DNA of 64,000 nt from contig NC_135721.1 in the NCBI RefSeq assembly GCF_964656455.1, forward strand, positions 85,292,754-85,356,753. Reading direction: 5' to 3'. Each line of letters opens with the position of its first letter. Positions within the stretch are counted from its first letter, which is position 1. The stretch is from Halichoerus grypus. Lineage: Eukaryota > Chordata > Mammalia > Carnivora > Phocidae. Shown piece after piece: positions 9,761-22,008 of the stretch. The notes beneath the pieces were generated by a model. The model saw nothing but the letters and a program-made list of their open reading frames with translations. It was not told the DNA's origin and ran no database searches. Position numbers and translations under genes: made by a program.

Positions 9761-11590
9761 TTGTAGTTGAATAAAAGCATGTATGAGTTCATTTCTACAT
9801 ATTTATGTAAAACTAGAAAACCCAGAAAATTCCCAGTCATAGCTTGTCAAGAGAAAAGCTAGTTTCTCATCATGTAAATCCTTTGCAGAATTTTACATTT
9901 TAAGATACCTGATTTTTCTCTCCTATCTATGTTTAATAAATGCAAATACTGGGTTTTATATCTTATCTTTTTGTCCTCACTAAAATTTCCCAAATTTACT
10001 AATGACCTTTCAAAATTCCCTGAGATACACTTACTTTCTCTCCTTCTAATCTTGCATTCTGTCAGGTTTCTCTTATGGCATTTGCCATGATCTGCTTTAT
10101 TTGTCTTACTTATGATTTTTGACATTTTCTTATGATTAAGATTCATCTGTATCACAGGGCATCTACCATACAGACTTTTCAAGAGAATCTGGCACTTTGC
10201 ATATAAAAAAAGTACAATAAATTGTCATTTCAAGATTCATGAACATATTCATCAAATAATTATTGGAAATTTATTATATGCAAAATTGTGGCTAAACGTT
10301 GTATTATACAGATTAAACATGGGGTTCTTGGAAGAATAGTGCCATGAAAATATCTACTGTCTTGATGAATTTGTTTTGTAACTTTAAAAATATTTATCAT
10401 TTATACAGATATACAGATATACATATATATATACCATTTATACAGATACACGTATTATACAGATATATATGTATGTGTGTATATGAGAACACAAGACAAT
10501 TTGTACTGTCGAGAAAATTTTGTACATCATTCTCCAGATTATTAATATATGTCTTAAAGAGATTTGTATGGAGGGATTTGGATGTCTGTGGTAGAAATAT
10601 GCAAGATCAGTTTTACAAAACCTCATTAAAATCAAAATGCAAAGAACTAAAAAAAAATTGCTTTAATTAGCCAGTTTGGATTTCCAGATATTTTGTTTGA
10701 TAATATTAGAATTTTTATTTGGCTAGGGAGTAGCGGTTGTTTTGAATTATGCACTATTCTGAATCAAGACACTGGTTTAATGAGGTGTTAGCTCATGAAG
10801 GATTGTTACAAGTTTATAGACTGTAGAGGATTACCATTAGGTAATGTTCAGTGAAAACTGTAATTTAACAGACACAAAAACAAAGAATAATTTTGCAAAT
10901 GCCTTTCAGAGATGGCTAATAGTGAACACATCTAAGTTTGCCACAAACTTCAGTTACTTCCAACTAGCCATGGAAAAGAGGGTGAGATAGAAAATACAGC
11001 AGATGACCATCTACTTGCAAAAGTAATTTCACAAAACAATGATTTACAAATAAAGGTGTTTCCTTTTTAAATTTGGTAACAAGTTCTTTAGTTTTCCTTG
11101 ACTCAAGAATAGATATGAGTTACTGTCTCACTATATGCACAATACAATAAATTATTTTAATTGTAAATATCAATTACATAATTCAATTTCTTTGTCTTCC
11201 ATGCCTTTGATTCCTTACCTTGCTCATTTAAAGCATTTTCTGTCTTTGAGGAGAAATGTACATGCAATGTACAACCGAGTGCCTCAAAACCATCTACAGA
11301 TGCCTTGGTCTCTGATTGGTTGGTGGAGATGATGTAATACAGACTACTAAGGTAAATGAGAATAGGATCAGAATTAACTAACTGTTGGCATTGCAAAACA
11401 AATACACTTAGGTCATTAGTCTTCCATTAAAGAACAGACAAGTTCAGACATAGGACAGAGCAGAGGGACCCAACTTGACCCCAATACTAGGCTGATACGA
11501 GGAAGGCCAGGGAGTAGGTCATGTGTGTGTTAAGTTATATTTTCAGGAATAACAATGACTTCTGTTTTGCTGTATAACAGGAACTTTACC
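9761..11590. other. Unassigned AT-rich sequence with a TA/CATA-rich patch
   Basis: No gene or repeat family is identified. A degenerate TATACAGATA/TATG patch lies at about 10396-10485. An open frame at 9859-10182 (-, 107 codons) is lysine- and isoleucine-rich, as expected from AT-rich DNA, and has no domain. Confidence 0.45.
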
Positions 11591-11799
11591 TTTCTCTGCA
11601 TCATTTTTTTTAAGATTTTATTTATTCGTTTGAGAGAGAGAGAGAGAGAGCCTGCATGAGCAGAGGGGAGAAGCAGACTCCCCAGTGAGTGGGGAGCCCA
11701 ACATGGGGCTCGATCTCAGGATCTGTAGATCATGACCTGAGTTGAAGGCAGATGCTTAACCATCTGAGCCACCCAGGCACCCCCTTTCTCTTCATCATT
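11591..11799 (-). mobile_element. Can-SINE with target duplication
   Basis: The element is about 11604-11784, inverted. It runs from a T-rich tail through gagaaagcagactcccc-like sequence (gagaagcagactccccagtg), gggctcgatctcaggatctg, gatcatgacctgagttgaag and gatgcttaaccatctgagcc to acccaggcacccc. A direct repeat of 15 bp, tttctctgcatcatt and tttctcttcatcatt, lies at 11591-11605 and 11785-11799 with one mismatch. Confidence 0.97.
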
Positions 11800-11844
11800 A
11801 ACTAAGAAAATACATATAGAAAAGAATCTTTTAGTAGGCTGAGT

Positions 11845-12013
11845 GAATCAGGAACAGGAGCTGTGAGTGCTTCTTAAATGCCAAATACTATTCTAAACAG
11901 TTTGTCTGAATAATCTCATTTAATATACATAACCCCTAAGAAGTACATACTACTAATTTAACTGCTTTATAGATAACTAAATTGAGTCAGAGAGGGGTTG
12001 GAAGTCACACAGA
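11845..12013 (+). repeat. MIR, upstream half
   Basis: Ordered MIR blocks: gctgtgagtgcttcttaaat, actattctaaacagtttgtc, taatctcatttaatatacat, gataactaaattgagtcaga, gaggggttggaagtcacac. It stops where the L1 begins, and the rest of the MIR resumes at 13230. Confidence 0.75.
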
Positions 12014-13229
12014 GATTCAAAGTGGATTAAAGACCTAAATGTTAGACAAGAAACCACAAAAATCCTAGAGGAGAACACAAGAAGTAACCTCTTTGCCATC
12101 AACCATAGCAACTCCTTTCTAGATATGTCTTCTTAGTCAAAGGAAACAAAAGCAAAAATACATTGTTGGGACTACATCAGAATAAACAGCTTCTGCACAG
12201 CAAAGGAAACAATCAACAAAATTAAATGACAACCTACTGAATGGGAGAAGATATATATCAGAATGACATATCTGATAAAGGGTTAGTATCCAAAATATAT
12301 AAAGAACTTACACAACTCAACACCCAAAATATGAATAATACAATTAAAAAATGGGCAGAAGACATGAATAGGCATTTTTCCAAAGAAGACATACAGATGA
12401 CCAACAGACACATGAAAAGATGTTCAACATCACTCATCATCAGGGAGATGCAAATCAAAACTACAATGAGGTATCATGTTACCTATCAGAATGGCTAAAA
12501 TTAACAACATAAGAAACAACAGGTGGTGGCGAGGTTGTAGAGAAGGAGGAACAATCTTGTACTGTTGGTGGGATTGCAAACTGGTACAGTCCCTCTGGAA
12601 AACAGTATGGAGGTTCCTCAAAAAGTTAGAACTACCCCAAGATTCAGCAATCACACTCCTAAGTTTTTACCCAAAAATAAAAAAAAATACTAATTTGAAG
12701 GGATACATGCACCTTGATTTTTATAGCAGCATTATCTATAATAGCCAAATTATGGAAGAAACCCAAGTGCCCATCAACTGCTGAATGGATAAGGAAGATG
12801 TGATATATATATACACACACCGTGGAATATTACTCAGCCATATGAAAGAATGAAATCTTACCATTTGCAACGATGTAGATGGTGCTAGAGTGTATTATGC
12901 TAAGAGAAATAAGTCAGTCAGAGAAAGACAAATACCCTATGATTTCACTCATATGTGGAATTTAAGAAGCAAAACAAACAAGCAAGGGGGGGGCGGGTAA
13001 GAGAGAGAGGCAACCAAGACACAGGCTCTTAACTACAGAGAACAAACTGATGGTTACCAGAGGGGAGGTGGTGGGGGGATGGGGGAAATAGGTGATGGGG
13101 ATTAAGAAATGCACTTGTGGTGACCACTGGATGATGTATGGAAGGGTTTAATCACTATATTCTACACCTGAAACTAATATTATACTGTATGTTAACTAAC
13201 TGGAATTTAAGTAAGAACCTAAAAAAATT
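12014..13229 (+). mobile_element. 5'-truncated carnivore L1: ORF2 C-terminal remnant and 3' UTR
   Basis: Starts inside the distal part of ORF2 (caaagtggattaaagacc). Diagnostic stretches follow: gggactacatcagaataaac, gacaacctactgaatgggag, gcagaagacatgaataggca, ggtggcgaggttgtagagaa, ctgttggtgggattgcaaac. Translated pieces include [15 protein letters not shown], recognisable as the L1 ORF2 C terminus, but stops and frameshifts make it dead. The 3' UTR ends with acctgaaactaatattatac, tgtatgttaactaactgga and an A-rich tail. A possible 6-bp target duplication, aagtca, lies at 12002 and 13230. Confidence 0.93.
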
Positions 13230-13310
13230 AAGTCAGAAGTAAGGACTCTAAAGCCAGGAGGGCTAATTCTAAAGTCTGCAGTCTAGACTGCTGTGTGCTG
13301 TGCATTATGT
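13230..13310 (+). repeat. MIR, downstream half
   Basis: The segment agtcagaagtaaggactcta then ggctaattctaaagtctgca and gactgctgtgtgctg fits the 3' part of MIR (agtaagtggcagagc, then actccaaagcccgtgct). It continues the MIR interrupted at 12013. Confidence 0.55.
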
Positions 13311-13329
13311 GTACATGTGTGAGAGGGGG

Positions 13330-13515
13330 TAGTAATAGTAGGAAGAATTGCTAATATTTACAGAATGGTTCCTTTATGTCACAGACTGTCCTAAGAGCAG
13401 AGCACATGCTAACTCATTTTATCCTGATAACACTCTCCAAGTTGGTGCTCATCTGCCTACAGAAAAAGGAATTAAAACAGTGAGGTTAATAATATGCCCC
13501 CATGTTATACATTTG
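13330..13515 (+). repeat. MIR
   Basis: Ordered blocks: gctaatatttacagaatggt, gactgtcctaagagcagagc, atgctaactcattttatcct, gataacactctccaagttgg, then a degraded aaaaaggaattaaaacagtg. These match the MIR body. Confidence 0.75.
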
Positions 13516-13589
13516 CCATCTATTTTATGAGCTTATTTATACCCCCACATCTACATAAACACAAATCTGAATCTCATGGCAGAATAGGA

Positions 13590-13760
13590 GAGGAAGAATG
13601 TTTACCAAAGCACAGATTTCAGAGTGAGGACGTGCCAGGTTTGAATCTCAACACTGGCATTACTAGCTGTGTGACTTTGTATAACTTACTTAAACTCTAT
13701 GGAAAGGAGTTTTCTTCATCACTACAATGGTCTTAATGACTACTTCAATACATGGACTAT
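13590..13760 (+). repeat. MIR (5' type)
   Basis: Contains agcacagatttcagagtgag, gccaggtttgaatctcaaca, ctggcattactagctgtgtg, actttgtataacttacttaa and ttcttcatcactacaatgg. These are the tRNA-like head and core of MIR. Confidence 0.85.
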
Positions 13761-15768
13761 TTACATGATACAATGAATGTGAGTCATCTCACAGTCGGGC
13801 AATAGAGACATTGCAAGTGGTTGCTGTTACTTATAACAGAAGGAAAAGATGGACCGTTATTTTATGCATAAGATGTGCTATTTGTTCTTATCTTTTCCTA
13901 AACTCTGTTTATGGCTATCTAGTAACTGAAAATGGAATGAAATGACAAGGACACCTGGTGTTATATGTTGTTGGAGCCCATTCTAGCTGACACAGCATTA
14001 CACTGAGGTTTTGTAATAAACATGGTGACTATACCTATGGGAAGAGAGACCTAAATTTTTGGGAAAAGTTGGGCATCCTGAATCTCCCATTGAAATTTCC
14101 TTCAATTGACCTTCAATGCTATTTCCACTTCAACTACTAAAAGCGCATGGCTTTACTTCCTAATCTCAGGTGTAGTGATCTTACTTCTATTTCATCTCTT
14201 TTGAAAAATCTCAAAATACAAACAAATATTTAGCACTATCAAATCCATAAAGAAGAGAAGAAAAACGATCCCTTTGAAAAATATTCCAAAATGCCTAATG
14301 CTAATCCTCAATGTCATTTTATTCATTTTATGGAAATAGGAAGTAACGTATTTGTCCAACATCAGTATGAGATGATTTCATTTTAAATATCATTTCAAAA
14401 ATAGGTCTAACTGAACATTTTGGGGATAGTAATTAAACAAGTAGAACATGAAATAAACTACGTGCATTAGATATACTATATCTTCATTTTCTAATGCTTT
14501 TGCTGAGCACTATTTTGTGAGTTGTTTTTATTTTGGAACAGAAAATGTTATCATTAAAGACATGCCATTAATCCCACCATGACAATCGTTAAGATATATT
14601 TGCCCTTTAACGATGACTGCCCTTCATTTTGTTCATCAATAGATGTCAATAAACCACATGTGTTTAATGAGTATTGTTACAACATTGCTTTTATCATTGA
14701 ATTAGAGAAGTCTTTTGGGGAAAATGTGCTTTGAAATATTTTATTTTATATGTATTAAGTAACATGAAATGGATATGAGTTTTGCTTACCTAAGATAATA
14801 GATGGATAGATAGAATAGTTTATGGCAGTTATGTGCAATTTGACATATGAGAAAGTAAGAAAATGCCTTACATGTGCATTAAGAATTGTGTGACATGAAA
14901 TGTTCTTTCACTCTTCCATTCTTAAAAACATAGCTTGAGATATATGTAATTTTAAAAATTTAGGACCTATTTATAAAGATTTGCTATCTTTAATGCATTC
15001 TGTTGTTTTTCTTAATTTTTACACAGTGTGTTACATTTTGGCGTGAAATATCAGGTGAATATTACCTTGATGAATTAGTTAAATGTATTATCATTTGAGG
15101 ACCAGGTGAGAACATTATTAATGAGAAAGCCATCAGAGAGAAACACAAGGAGAAAAAGAGAGAAATAAGATATTTTCATTCTAAATAACTTTTAGCTAAA
15201 ATCAATAAATCAGAGATGAAAAGATGTTTCTCTTGAACAGTAAGGTAAGGATAAGTCTTAAAACTGTTCAACCTCAAGAGGCTACACTATCATAAATCCT
15301 ACTCATTTTAGGGAGAAAAAGAAAAATAGGGAAATGATGTTTTCACTTAGATCACTGGCCAGGGAATTAATACAATGAGAATGCTGGTCTCAGTAAGAGG
15401 CTACACTAATTCTCTAGATCATTTTATTGTTATGAATTTAGGTGTCTTCTGACTCTGGCTCCCTTTCAACATTCCCTCTAAACTATGAGCTCCCTGATGT
15501 TCTGGAATATGTCTCATACACCACTTATTTCCACAATTCCTGTAAAACACTTTATATATAACAAGCTTTCAGCAATTTATATTTATATTTATTTTTTATG
15601 AATGGATGGATATGAGAACAGTAAGGATTGCTAATGTATGTGATCTGAATATAGTGAAATACTGAATGATTTTTCTTTTCCAATTTGAATATCTAGAATT
15701 ATAGTTTTTCTAGAAGAAATGTGAAATTAGATTTCTAACTCTAAATCCAAAAAAAAAAAAAAAAGAAC
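13761..15768. other. Unassigned AT-rich sequence without recognised repeats
   Basis: Two kilobases with no gene and no named repeat. An A16 run closes it at about 15749-15764. The 14480-14720 stretch, rich in taat and attaa motifs and including ccctttaacgatgactgccc, looks non-repetitive and could hold noncoding constraint. This is a guess. Confidence 0.45.
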
Positions 15769-16024
15769 AGTTTTTATTTTTAATTGTTCTTTTGATTTTT
15801 GGATGTTAAACCAATCTTCTAATCCTTGGTTAAATACTATATAGTTATGGTATATAATCCTCTTTATATGTTGCTGGACTCTCTTTGCTAGTATCTGAGG
15901 ACTGTCACATCTATATTCATATGAAATTTTGGGTTTTTTCCCTATATTTATAAGAGGTCTGTAATTTTCTTTATGTGTGATACCTTTATTTGACTTTAGT
16001 AACAGTCAATTATGACCTTATAGA

Positions 16025-16236
16025 ATGAGTTGGGGGGCGCCTGGGTGGCTCTTAAGCATCTACCTTTGGCTCAGGTCATGATCCCAGGGTCCTGGGACTG
16101 AGCCCCGCATCAGGCTCCCTGCTCAGCGGGAGGCCTGCTTTTCCCTCTCCCACTGCCCCTGCTTGTATTCCCTCTCTCGCTGTCTCTCTCTCTGTCAAAT
16201 AAATAAATAAAATCTTAAAAAAAAAAATGAGTTGGG
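16025..16236 (+). mobile_element. Can-SINE with 10-bp target duplication and A-box deletion
   Basis: The element is about 16035-16226. The direct repeat atgagttggg is perfect at 16025-16034 and 16227-16236. The head reads gcctgggtggctcttaagc: compared with the other copies, the six bases agtcgg between ggctc and ttaagc are missing. That removes most of the tRNA-like A box (tggctcagtcgg) of the internal pol III promoter. The rest of the body and the AATAAA tail are intact. It is inserted in L1 ORF2 sequence. Confidence 0.97.
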
Positions 16237-16430
16237 AAATATTCCTTTCTTTTTTACTATTTAAAAGAGTTTGTAAACATACTATTAATTTTTCTTTATA
16301 CTTGTTATAATTTTATTCAGATTTTCTATTTTTTCTTCAGTAAATTTCAGTAGTTGTATCTTCCTTGGGATTTATCCTATATTTGCTCTTTAATATCAAA
16401 TTTATTGACACATGGTTGTTCACTCTAATC

Positions 16431-16445
16431 TTTTTTTAAGATTGT

Positions 16446-16476
<31 letters not shown>

Positions 16477-16653
16477 TTTGAAGTAGGGGAAAGGGACATA
16501 GGGAGAGGGGGAGAGAGAGAGAGAGAGAATCTTAAGCAGGCTCCACACCCAGTGCAGAACCTGACATGGGACTTCATCTCATGACCCCGAGATCATGACC
16601 TGAGTCAAAATCAAGAGTTGGATGCTTAACCAACTGAGCCACCCAGTCCCCTG
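16431..16653 (-). mobile_element. Can-SINE, older subtype, with (TTTA)n tail
   Basis: Inverted element. A long (TTTA)n tail at about 16444-16480 is followed by a G/A-rich body, cttaagcaggctccacaccc, tgacatgggacttcatctc, gatcatgacctgagtcaaaa, gagttggatgcttaaccaac and tgagccacccag. The aaaatcaagag block marks the older Can-SINE type. A short direct repeat aatctttt occurs on both sides. Confidence 0.93.
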
Positions 16654-17604
16654 CCCAATCTTTTCTTAATTCTCTACTATTAGTAATGTTTCCTCCTTTA
16701 TTTCTGATATTTGTATATTTAGGCTTCTCTCTCTTTTTCTTGGACATTCTGGCTAACAGTTTGCCAGCTTTGTTATCTTTTCAAGAAACCAACTTTTGGT
16801 TTTATTGATTATCTTTATTACTTACTATTCTTTATTTCATTAATTTCTTTTCTAATCTTTTTTATTTATTTCCTTCTGCTTGCATTAGGTTTAGTTTTCT
16901 CTTTTATCAAGGTCTTTGGGAGGAAAGTTAGATTATTGATTTGAGATCTTTCTTTTTTCATAATATCAGTATTTATAGCTATAAATTTCCCTGTAAAAAC
17001 TGTTTTAGCTGAACTTAAGTATTGGTATGTCATGTTTTCCTTTTAATTCATCCCAAAAAATTTTCTAATCTTCTCATTTCTTTCTTGATCCCCTTTTTAT
17101 TTAGGAGTGTGTTGTTTAAGTTTTGCATATTTATGAATTCACCAAATTTCTTTCTATTATGCATTTCTCCATGTTGGAGAATATACTTTGTTCAGATCTT
17201 TTAAATTTATTAAATTTTGTTTTATGGTCTAACATATGGTTTATCTTGGAGAATGTACCATGTGTACTTGAGAATTATATATTACTGTGCTTGGGTAGAA
17301 TGCTCTATAGATGTCTGTTTGGGCTAGTTGGATTATAGTGCTGTTCAAGTCTTCTATTTTATTTTTCACCTTCTTTCTAGTTGCTCTATCAGTTACTGAA
17401 AGTAGAGCATTAAAGTTTCCCAATTTTATTGTTGATTGTCTAATTCTTCCTTCATATCTTCTAGATTCTGCTTCATGCAATTTAGGGCTATGTGGTGGGG
17501 TACATATATATTTATAATTATTATATCTTCTGCAATATTGACCCTCTTATTATTATAAAATAAACCTCCTTAACATAGCTTTCTATGGTTTCTATTTACA
17601 ATAT

Positions 17605-18113
17605 ATAGCAGACTGTCTAATAACCACGCAAAAATATCAGGACTTAATTCCTAAAACACGTAAATGTTACCTGAGTAGAAAAAGTGTCTTTGCAAATATG
17701 ATTAAATTACAAAACTTAACATGAGGAGATTACCTTGTATTATACAGGCAGAACTCTAAATCCAATCAAAAGTGTTCTTATAAGAGAGAGAAAGAGGAAG
17801 ACCTGACACACAGAGAAGAGGAAGAGACGGTATGGCCAAAGAGACAGTATGGCCCCAGAAACAGAAATAAGAGTTATATAGCCAAAAGTCAAAATAATGT
17901 CCAGCAGCCACTAGAAGCTGGAAGAGGCAAATATTAGATTCTATTATATTGCCTCCATTGGGAGTGCAATCTCTCTAATGGTTTGACTTTGGCTCAGTGA
18001 AACTTATTTCAGACATCTGACTTCCAGAAATGTGAGAAAATAAATACGTGTTGTACTAAACTATCCAGGTTACAGTAATTTATTAAAAATTAGCCATAGG
18101 AAACTATCACAAT
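17605..18113 (+). mobile_element. MLT1-type solo LTR (ERVL-MaLR)
   Basis: MLT1 landmarks are in order: gacttaattcctaaaacac, atgttacctgagtagaaaaa, gtgtctttgcaaatatgatt, ccaatcaaaagtgttcttat, aagagagagaaagaggaaga, cagcagccactagaagctgg, gaagaggcaaatattagat, cttccagaaatgtgagaaaa, taaatacgtgttgtactaaa, ccataggaaactatcaca. A sense-strand polyadenylation-like aataaa is present near the 3' end. No internal retroviral genes are attached. It interrupts the antisense L1M. Confidence 0.85.
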
Positions 18114-18224
18114 TGATATAACATTTTCCACTGTTTGGTTGAATTTATGTATATCTTTGAATCTAGTTTATCCCTTTGTAGGCAGCATATAATTGGATCT
18201 TGATTTTTTAATTATTCTGAAAAA
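18114..18224 (-). mobile_element. Continuation of antisense L1M after the MLT1 LTR
   Basis: The segment atgtatatctttgaatctag, ggcagcatataattggatct and tgattttttaattattctg matches antisense L1 ORF2 immediately upstream of the part resuming at about 22385. The L1 at 18225 separates the two. Confidence 0.75.
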
Positions 18225-19518
18225 CTTTATCTTGAAATTAAAACTTATCAAAATTGGTGGGAAACAGTGAAATCAGTACTCATAGGAAATTTTACATTGA
18301 ATGAATATATTCAAAAGGAAAAAAAGACCGAAAATCAATAAATTAAGCTTCCAATTTAGAAAACTGGAAAAGAAAAGCAAATTAAGTACAAATTATTCAG
18401 AAGAAAATAAATAATACAAATTAGAACAGAAATCAATCAAATTGAAAACAAGAAATGGTGATAGAGAAAATAACAAAACCAAAAGCTCATTTTTAAAAAA
18501 GATCAGTAAAATCAATAAGCCCCTAGTCAAGCTAAGAACAAAGAAAAGACACAAATAACTAACAGTATAAATGAAATCATGGTCATCAGAGATCTCATGA
18601 ACATAAAAAACTAATAAAACAATATTATGAACAAGTCTATTTCCACAAATTTCATAGCTGATATGAAACAATTCTTTGAAAAACACAATATGCTAAAACC
18701 TCACAGAAGAAATAGGTGATTTGAATAGCTTGTATTTATTAAAAAAATTGAATCAATAATTAATAACCTTCCAAAACAGAAAGTACCATTCCCAGAGGTA
18801 TTCACTGATGAATTCTACAGAACAGTTAAAAAATAAATTATACCAGTTTTGTATAATATCTTCTTAATGCCCAAAGAGAATACTTTCCAACTCATTCTAT
18901 GAGGTCAGAGTCACCCTAATGCCAAAATCAGACAATGACATTATAAGAAAAGAAAACTAGAGACCAATAACTCTCATGAATAAAGTTGCAAAAATCCTCA
19001 GTAAAATATTTGCAATTCAAATCCAACAATATGTAAAAAGAATTATACACCACAACCAACTGGGTTTTATCTCAAATATGCAAAGCTGGTTCAACTTTTG
19101 AAAATCAATTAATGTAATCCATCACAACAACAGGCTAAAGATTTAAAAATCACATGATTATATCAATAGATGCAGAAAACATTTAACAAAATCCAAAACT
19201 CATTCATGATAAAAACTCTCAAAAAACTAAAAATAGAGGGGAACTTCCCAAACTTGATAAACAATATCTACAAAATATCTGCAGCAAACATTACACCTAA
19301 TGATAAGAAACTAGAAATTTTCCCACTAAGATTACGAACCAGGCAAGAATGTCCCTTCTCATCACTGTTCCTCAACATCATACTAGAAATCCTACCCAAT
19401 GCGCTAAGACAGGTGAAGAAAATAAAAGGTATATAGATTAGGAAGGAAGAAATAAAACTATCTTTATCACAGATGATGTAATTGTCTACAGAGCAAATTT
19501 GAAAGAATTGACCAGAAA

Positions 19519-19550
<32 letters not shown>

Positions 19551-19710
19551 AACCTCCTAGAACTAATAATCAATTATAACAATGTTGCAATGTTACAGGA
19601 TACAAGGTCAATATATAATAATTTATTACCAGCAATGAACAAATGGAATTTAAATTAAAAACACAGGACCATTTACATTAACACTGTCAAAAATGAAATA
19701 TTTAATATGT

Positions 19711-19922
19711 CTAACAAAATTTATCTTTTTTTTAAAGATTTATTTATTTATTTGATAGAGAGAGAGCATGAGAGGGGAGAGGGTCAGAGGGAGAAGCAGC
19801 CTCCCTGCTGAGTGGGAAGCCCGATGCAGGATGAGATCCTGGGACTCCAGGATCATGACCTGAGCCGAAGGCAGTCACCCAACCAACTGAGCCACCCAGG
19901 CACCCCTAACAAAATTTATCTT
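19711..19922 (-). mobile_element. Can-SINE with 17-bp target duplication
   Basis: Inverted element at about 19728-19905, from a T-rich tail through gggagaagcagcctccctgc, gggactccaggatcatgacc and tgagccgaaggcagtcaccc to gccacccaggcacccc. The perfect 17-bp direct repeat ctaacaaaatttatctt lies at 19711-19727 and 19906-19922. It sits inside the L1 ORF2 remnant. Confidence 0.98.
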
Positions 19923-21395
19923 ATGGACATTATAAAATCTTCTGAAAATATCAAGAAGAACTAAAGAAATAGATATTCCATGTGTATGAACAGGAAGACT
20001 TAATATTGTCAAACTGTCAATTCTTCACAACTTGGTCTATAAATTCAATACAGTTCCAATCAAAATCCAATAAATTATTTTGTGGATACTTACAAATCCA
20101 TTATAATGCTTATATAAAAAAGCAAATACCCAACATAGCCAACTTAATATTGATGTCAGAGGACCTACACTATCTGACCTCAAGACTTAACTACATAGCT
20201 ACAGTAATCAAGACAGTGTGGTATTGGTGAAATACAGGAAAACAGACTAATGTAACAATATAGAACCTAGAAATGAACACACATGTATATAAGTCAACTA
20301 ACTGCAAAGACAATGCAATGAAGTAAAGAAAGTCTCTTCAATAAATGGTGCTGGAACAAATGGACATCCAAAAAAAAAAAAAAATGAAGTTAGATACAGA
20401 TCTTACACCCTTTAGAAAAATTAACCTGAAAGAGATTGGAGGCCCCTACATGTAAAATAAAACTAAAAACTTCCTGGAGGATGACATAAGATAAAACCTA
20501 AATTATCTTGGTTATGATGATGACTTTTTAGATATATCACCAAAGGCATGATCCATGAAAGAAACAATTGATGAGCTGGACCTACTTAAAATTTAAAATT
20601 CTACTCTGTGAAAAACACTTAGAAGAGAATGAAAAGAAAAGCCAGACCAGGAGAAAATATTTGCAAGACACATCTGATAAAGAACTATTTTCCAAAATAT
20701 ACAGAAAACTCTCAAAACTCAACAATAAGAAAATGAACAACCCAATTTAAAAAATGGGCAAAAGACCTAAACAGACATCTTGCAAAGAAATATACAGATG
20801 TTAAGCATATGAAAAGATGTTTCACACTGTATGTCATCTGGGAAATACAAATTAAAACAATGAGATAGCACTACACATCTATTAGAATGACAAAAATCCA
20901 AAATGTTGACAAAACTAAATTCTGGCAAGGATATGGAACAATGGGAACTCTCACTAATTGCTGGGGGGAATGCAGAATGGTACAGCCACTTTGGAAAACA
21001 GCTCAGCAGTTTCTTAAAAAGTAAACATACTCTTACCATAAAGGTCCAGCAATTGCACTCCCTCATATTTATCTAAAGGAGCTGAAAACTTATGTCCACA
21101 CAAAAACCAGCATTTGGATCTGTATAACAGTTTTATTCAGAATTATCAAAATTTGAAAGTAACCAAGAAGTCCTTCAGTAGGTGAACAAATACATAAACT
21201 GGCTCATCCAAACAATGGGATATTATTCAGTGCTAAAAACAAATGAGCTACCAACACATGAAAAAGCATAAAATAAATTAAATGCATCTTACTAAGTGAA
21301 AGAAGACAATCTGGAAAGACCACATAACGTATGGTTCCAATTACGTGACATTCTGGAAAAAGCAAAACTATGGAGAGAGCAAAAAAAAAAAAAAT

Positions 21396-21623
21396 CAGTG
21401 GTTGGTAGCTATGGAAAACAGTATGGAGTTTCCTCAAAAAATTAAAAATAGAACTACCCTACAATCCAGTAATTGTACTACTGGGGATTTACCCCTAAAA
21501 TACAAAAACTTTAATTCAAAGGGATACATGCACCCCTATGTTTATTGCAGCATTATTTACAACAGCGAAACTATGGGAGCAGCCCAAGTGTCCACTGATA
21601 GATGAATGGCTAAAGAAGATGTG

Positions 21624-21676
<53 letters not shown>

Positions 21677-22008
21677 ATAAAATATTATTCAGCCATCAAA
21701 AAGAATAAATCTTGCCATTTGCAACAATATGGATAGAGCAAGAGAGTATAATGCTAAGCGAAGTAAGTCTAGTCAGAGAAAGACAAATACCATATGATCT
21801 CACTTATATGTGGAATTTAAGAAACAAAACAAATGAGCAAAAGAAAGATAAAGGAAAGCGAGACAAATCAAGTCACAGACTCTTAACTGGAGGGGACATG
21901 GGGGGGATGGGTGAAATAGAGTATGGGGATTAAAGAGTACACTTATCAAGATGAAAATAAAATAAAATAAAATGATTAAAAAAAAAAAAAAAAAAAAAAC
22001 AGTGGTTG
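21396..22008 (+). mobile_element. Younger 5'-truncated L1 inserted in the older L1 3' UTR
   Basis: The element is about 21405-21999: ORF2 C-terminal sequence (gctatggaaaacagtatgga), ggcatacatgcaccc-like sequence (gggatacatgcacccctatg), ccaagtgtccactgatagat, a (TA)n tract at 21624-21677, cagccatcaaaaagaataaa, catatgatctcacttatatg, cagactcttaactggagggg and a long poly(A). The direct repeat cagtggttg at 21396-21404 and 22000-22008 marks the insertion. The interrupted older 3' UTR sequence reads cagtggttgcccaggattag when rejoined at the downstream copy. Confidence 0.93.

Larger units (their letters stand above)
15769..17604 (-). mobile_element. Antisense ancient L1 (L1M), ORF2 region, interrupted by two Can-SINEs
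   Basis: Read on the minus strand this is L1 ORF2. Plus-strand cues are gttgctggactctctttgct, aagaggtctgtaattttctt, ccttatagaatgagttggg and tttgccagctttgttatctt. A minus-strand frame at 17241-17480 translates to a stretch with EDLNSTIIQLAQTDIYR and HMVHSPR, matching the end of the L1 endonuclease domain. Reverse transcriptase lies at lower coordinates and endonuclease at higher ones, as expected for the minus strand. Can-SINEs sit at 16025 and 16431. Frameshifts and stops leave no functional protein. The element continues past the LTR at 17605. Confidence 0.9.

Noticed and set aside
12241..12784. Open frames on both strands at 12241-12784
   Set aside because: They are fragments of L1 ORF2 C-terminal sequence in a 5'-truncated element, plus antisense shadows.
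19170..19436. 88-codon frame resembling reverse transcriptase
   Set aside because: It is a genuine L1 ORF2 remnant inside a dead element and not a separate gene; it is listed under the L1 at 18225.
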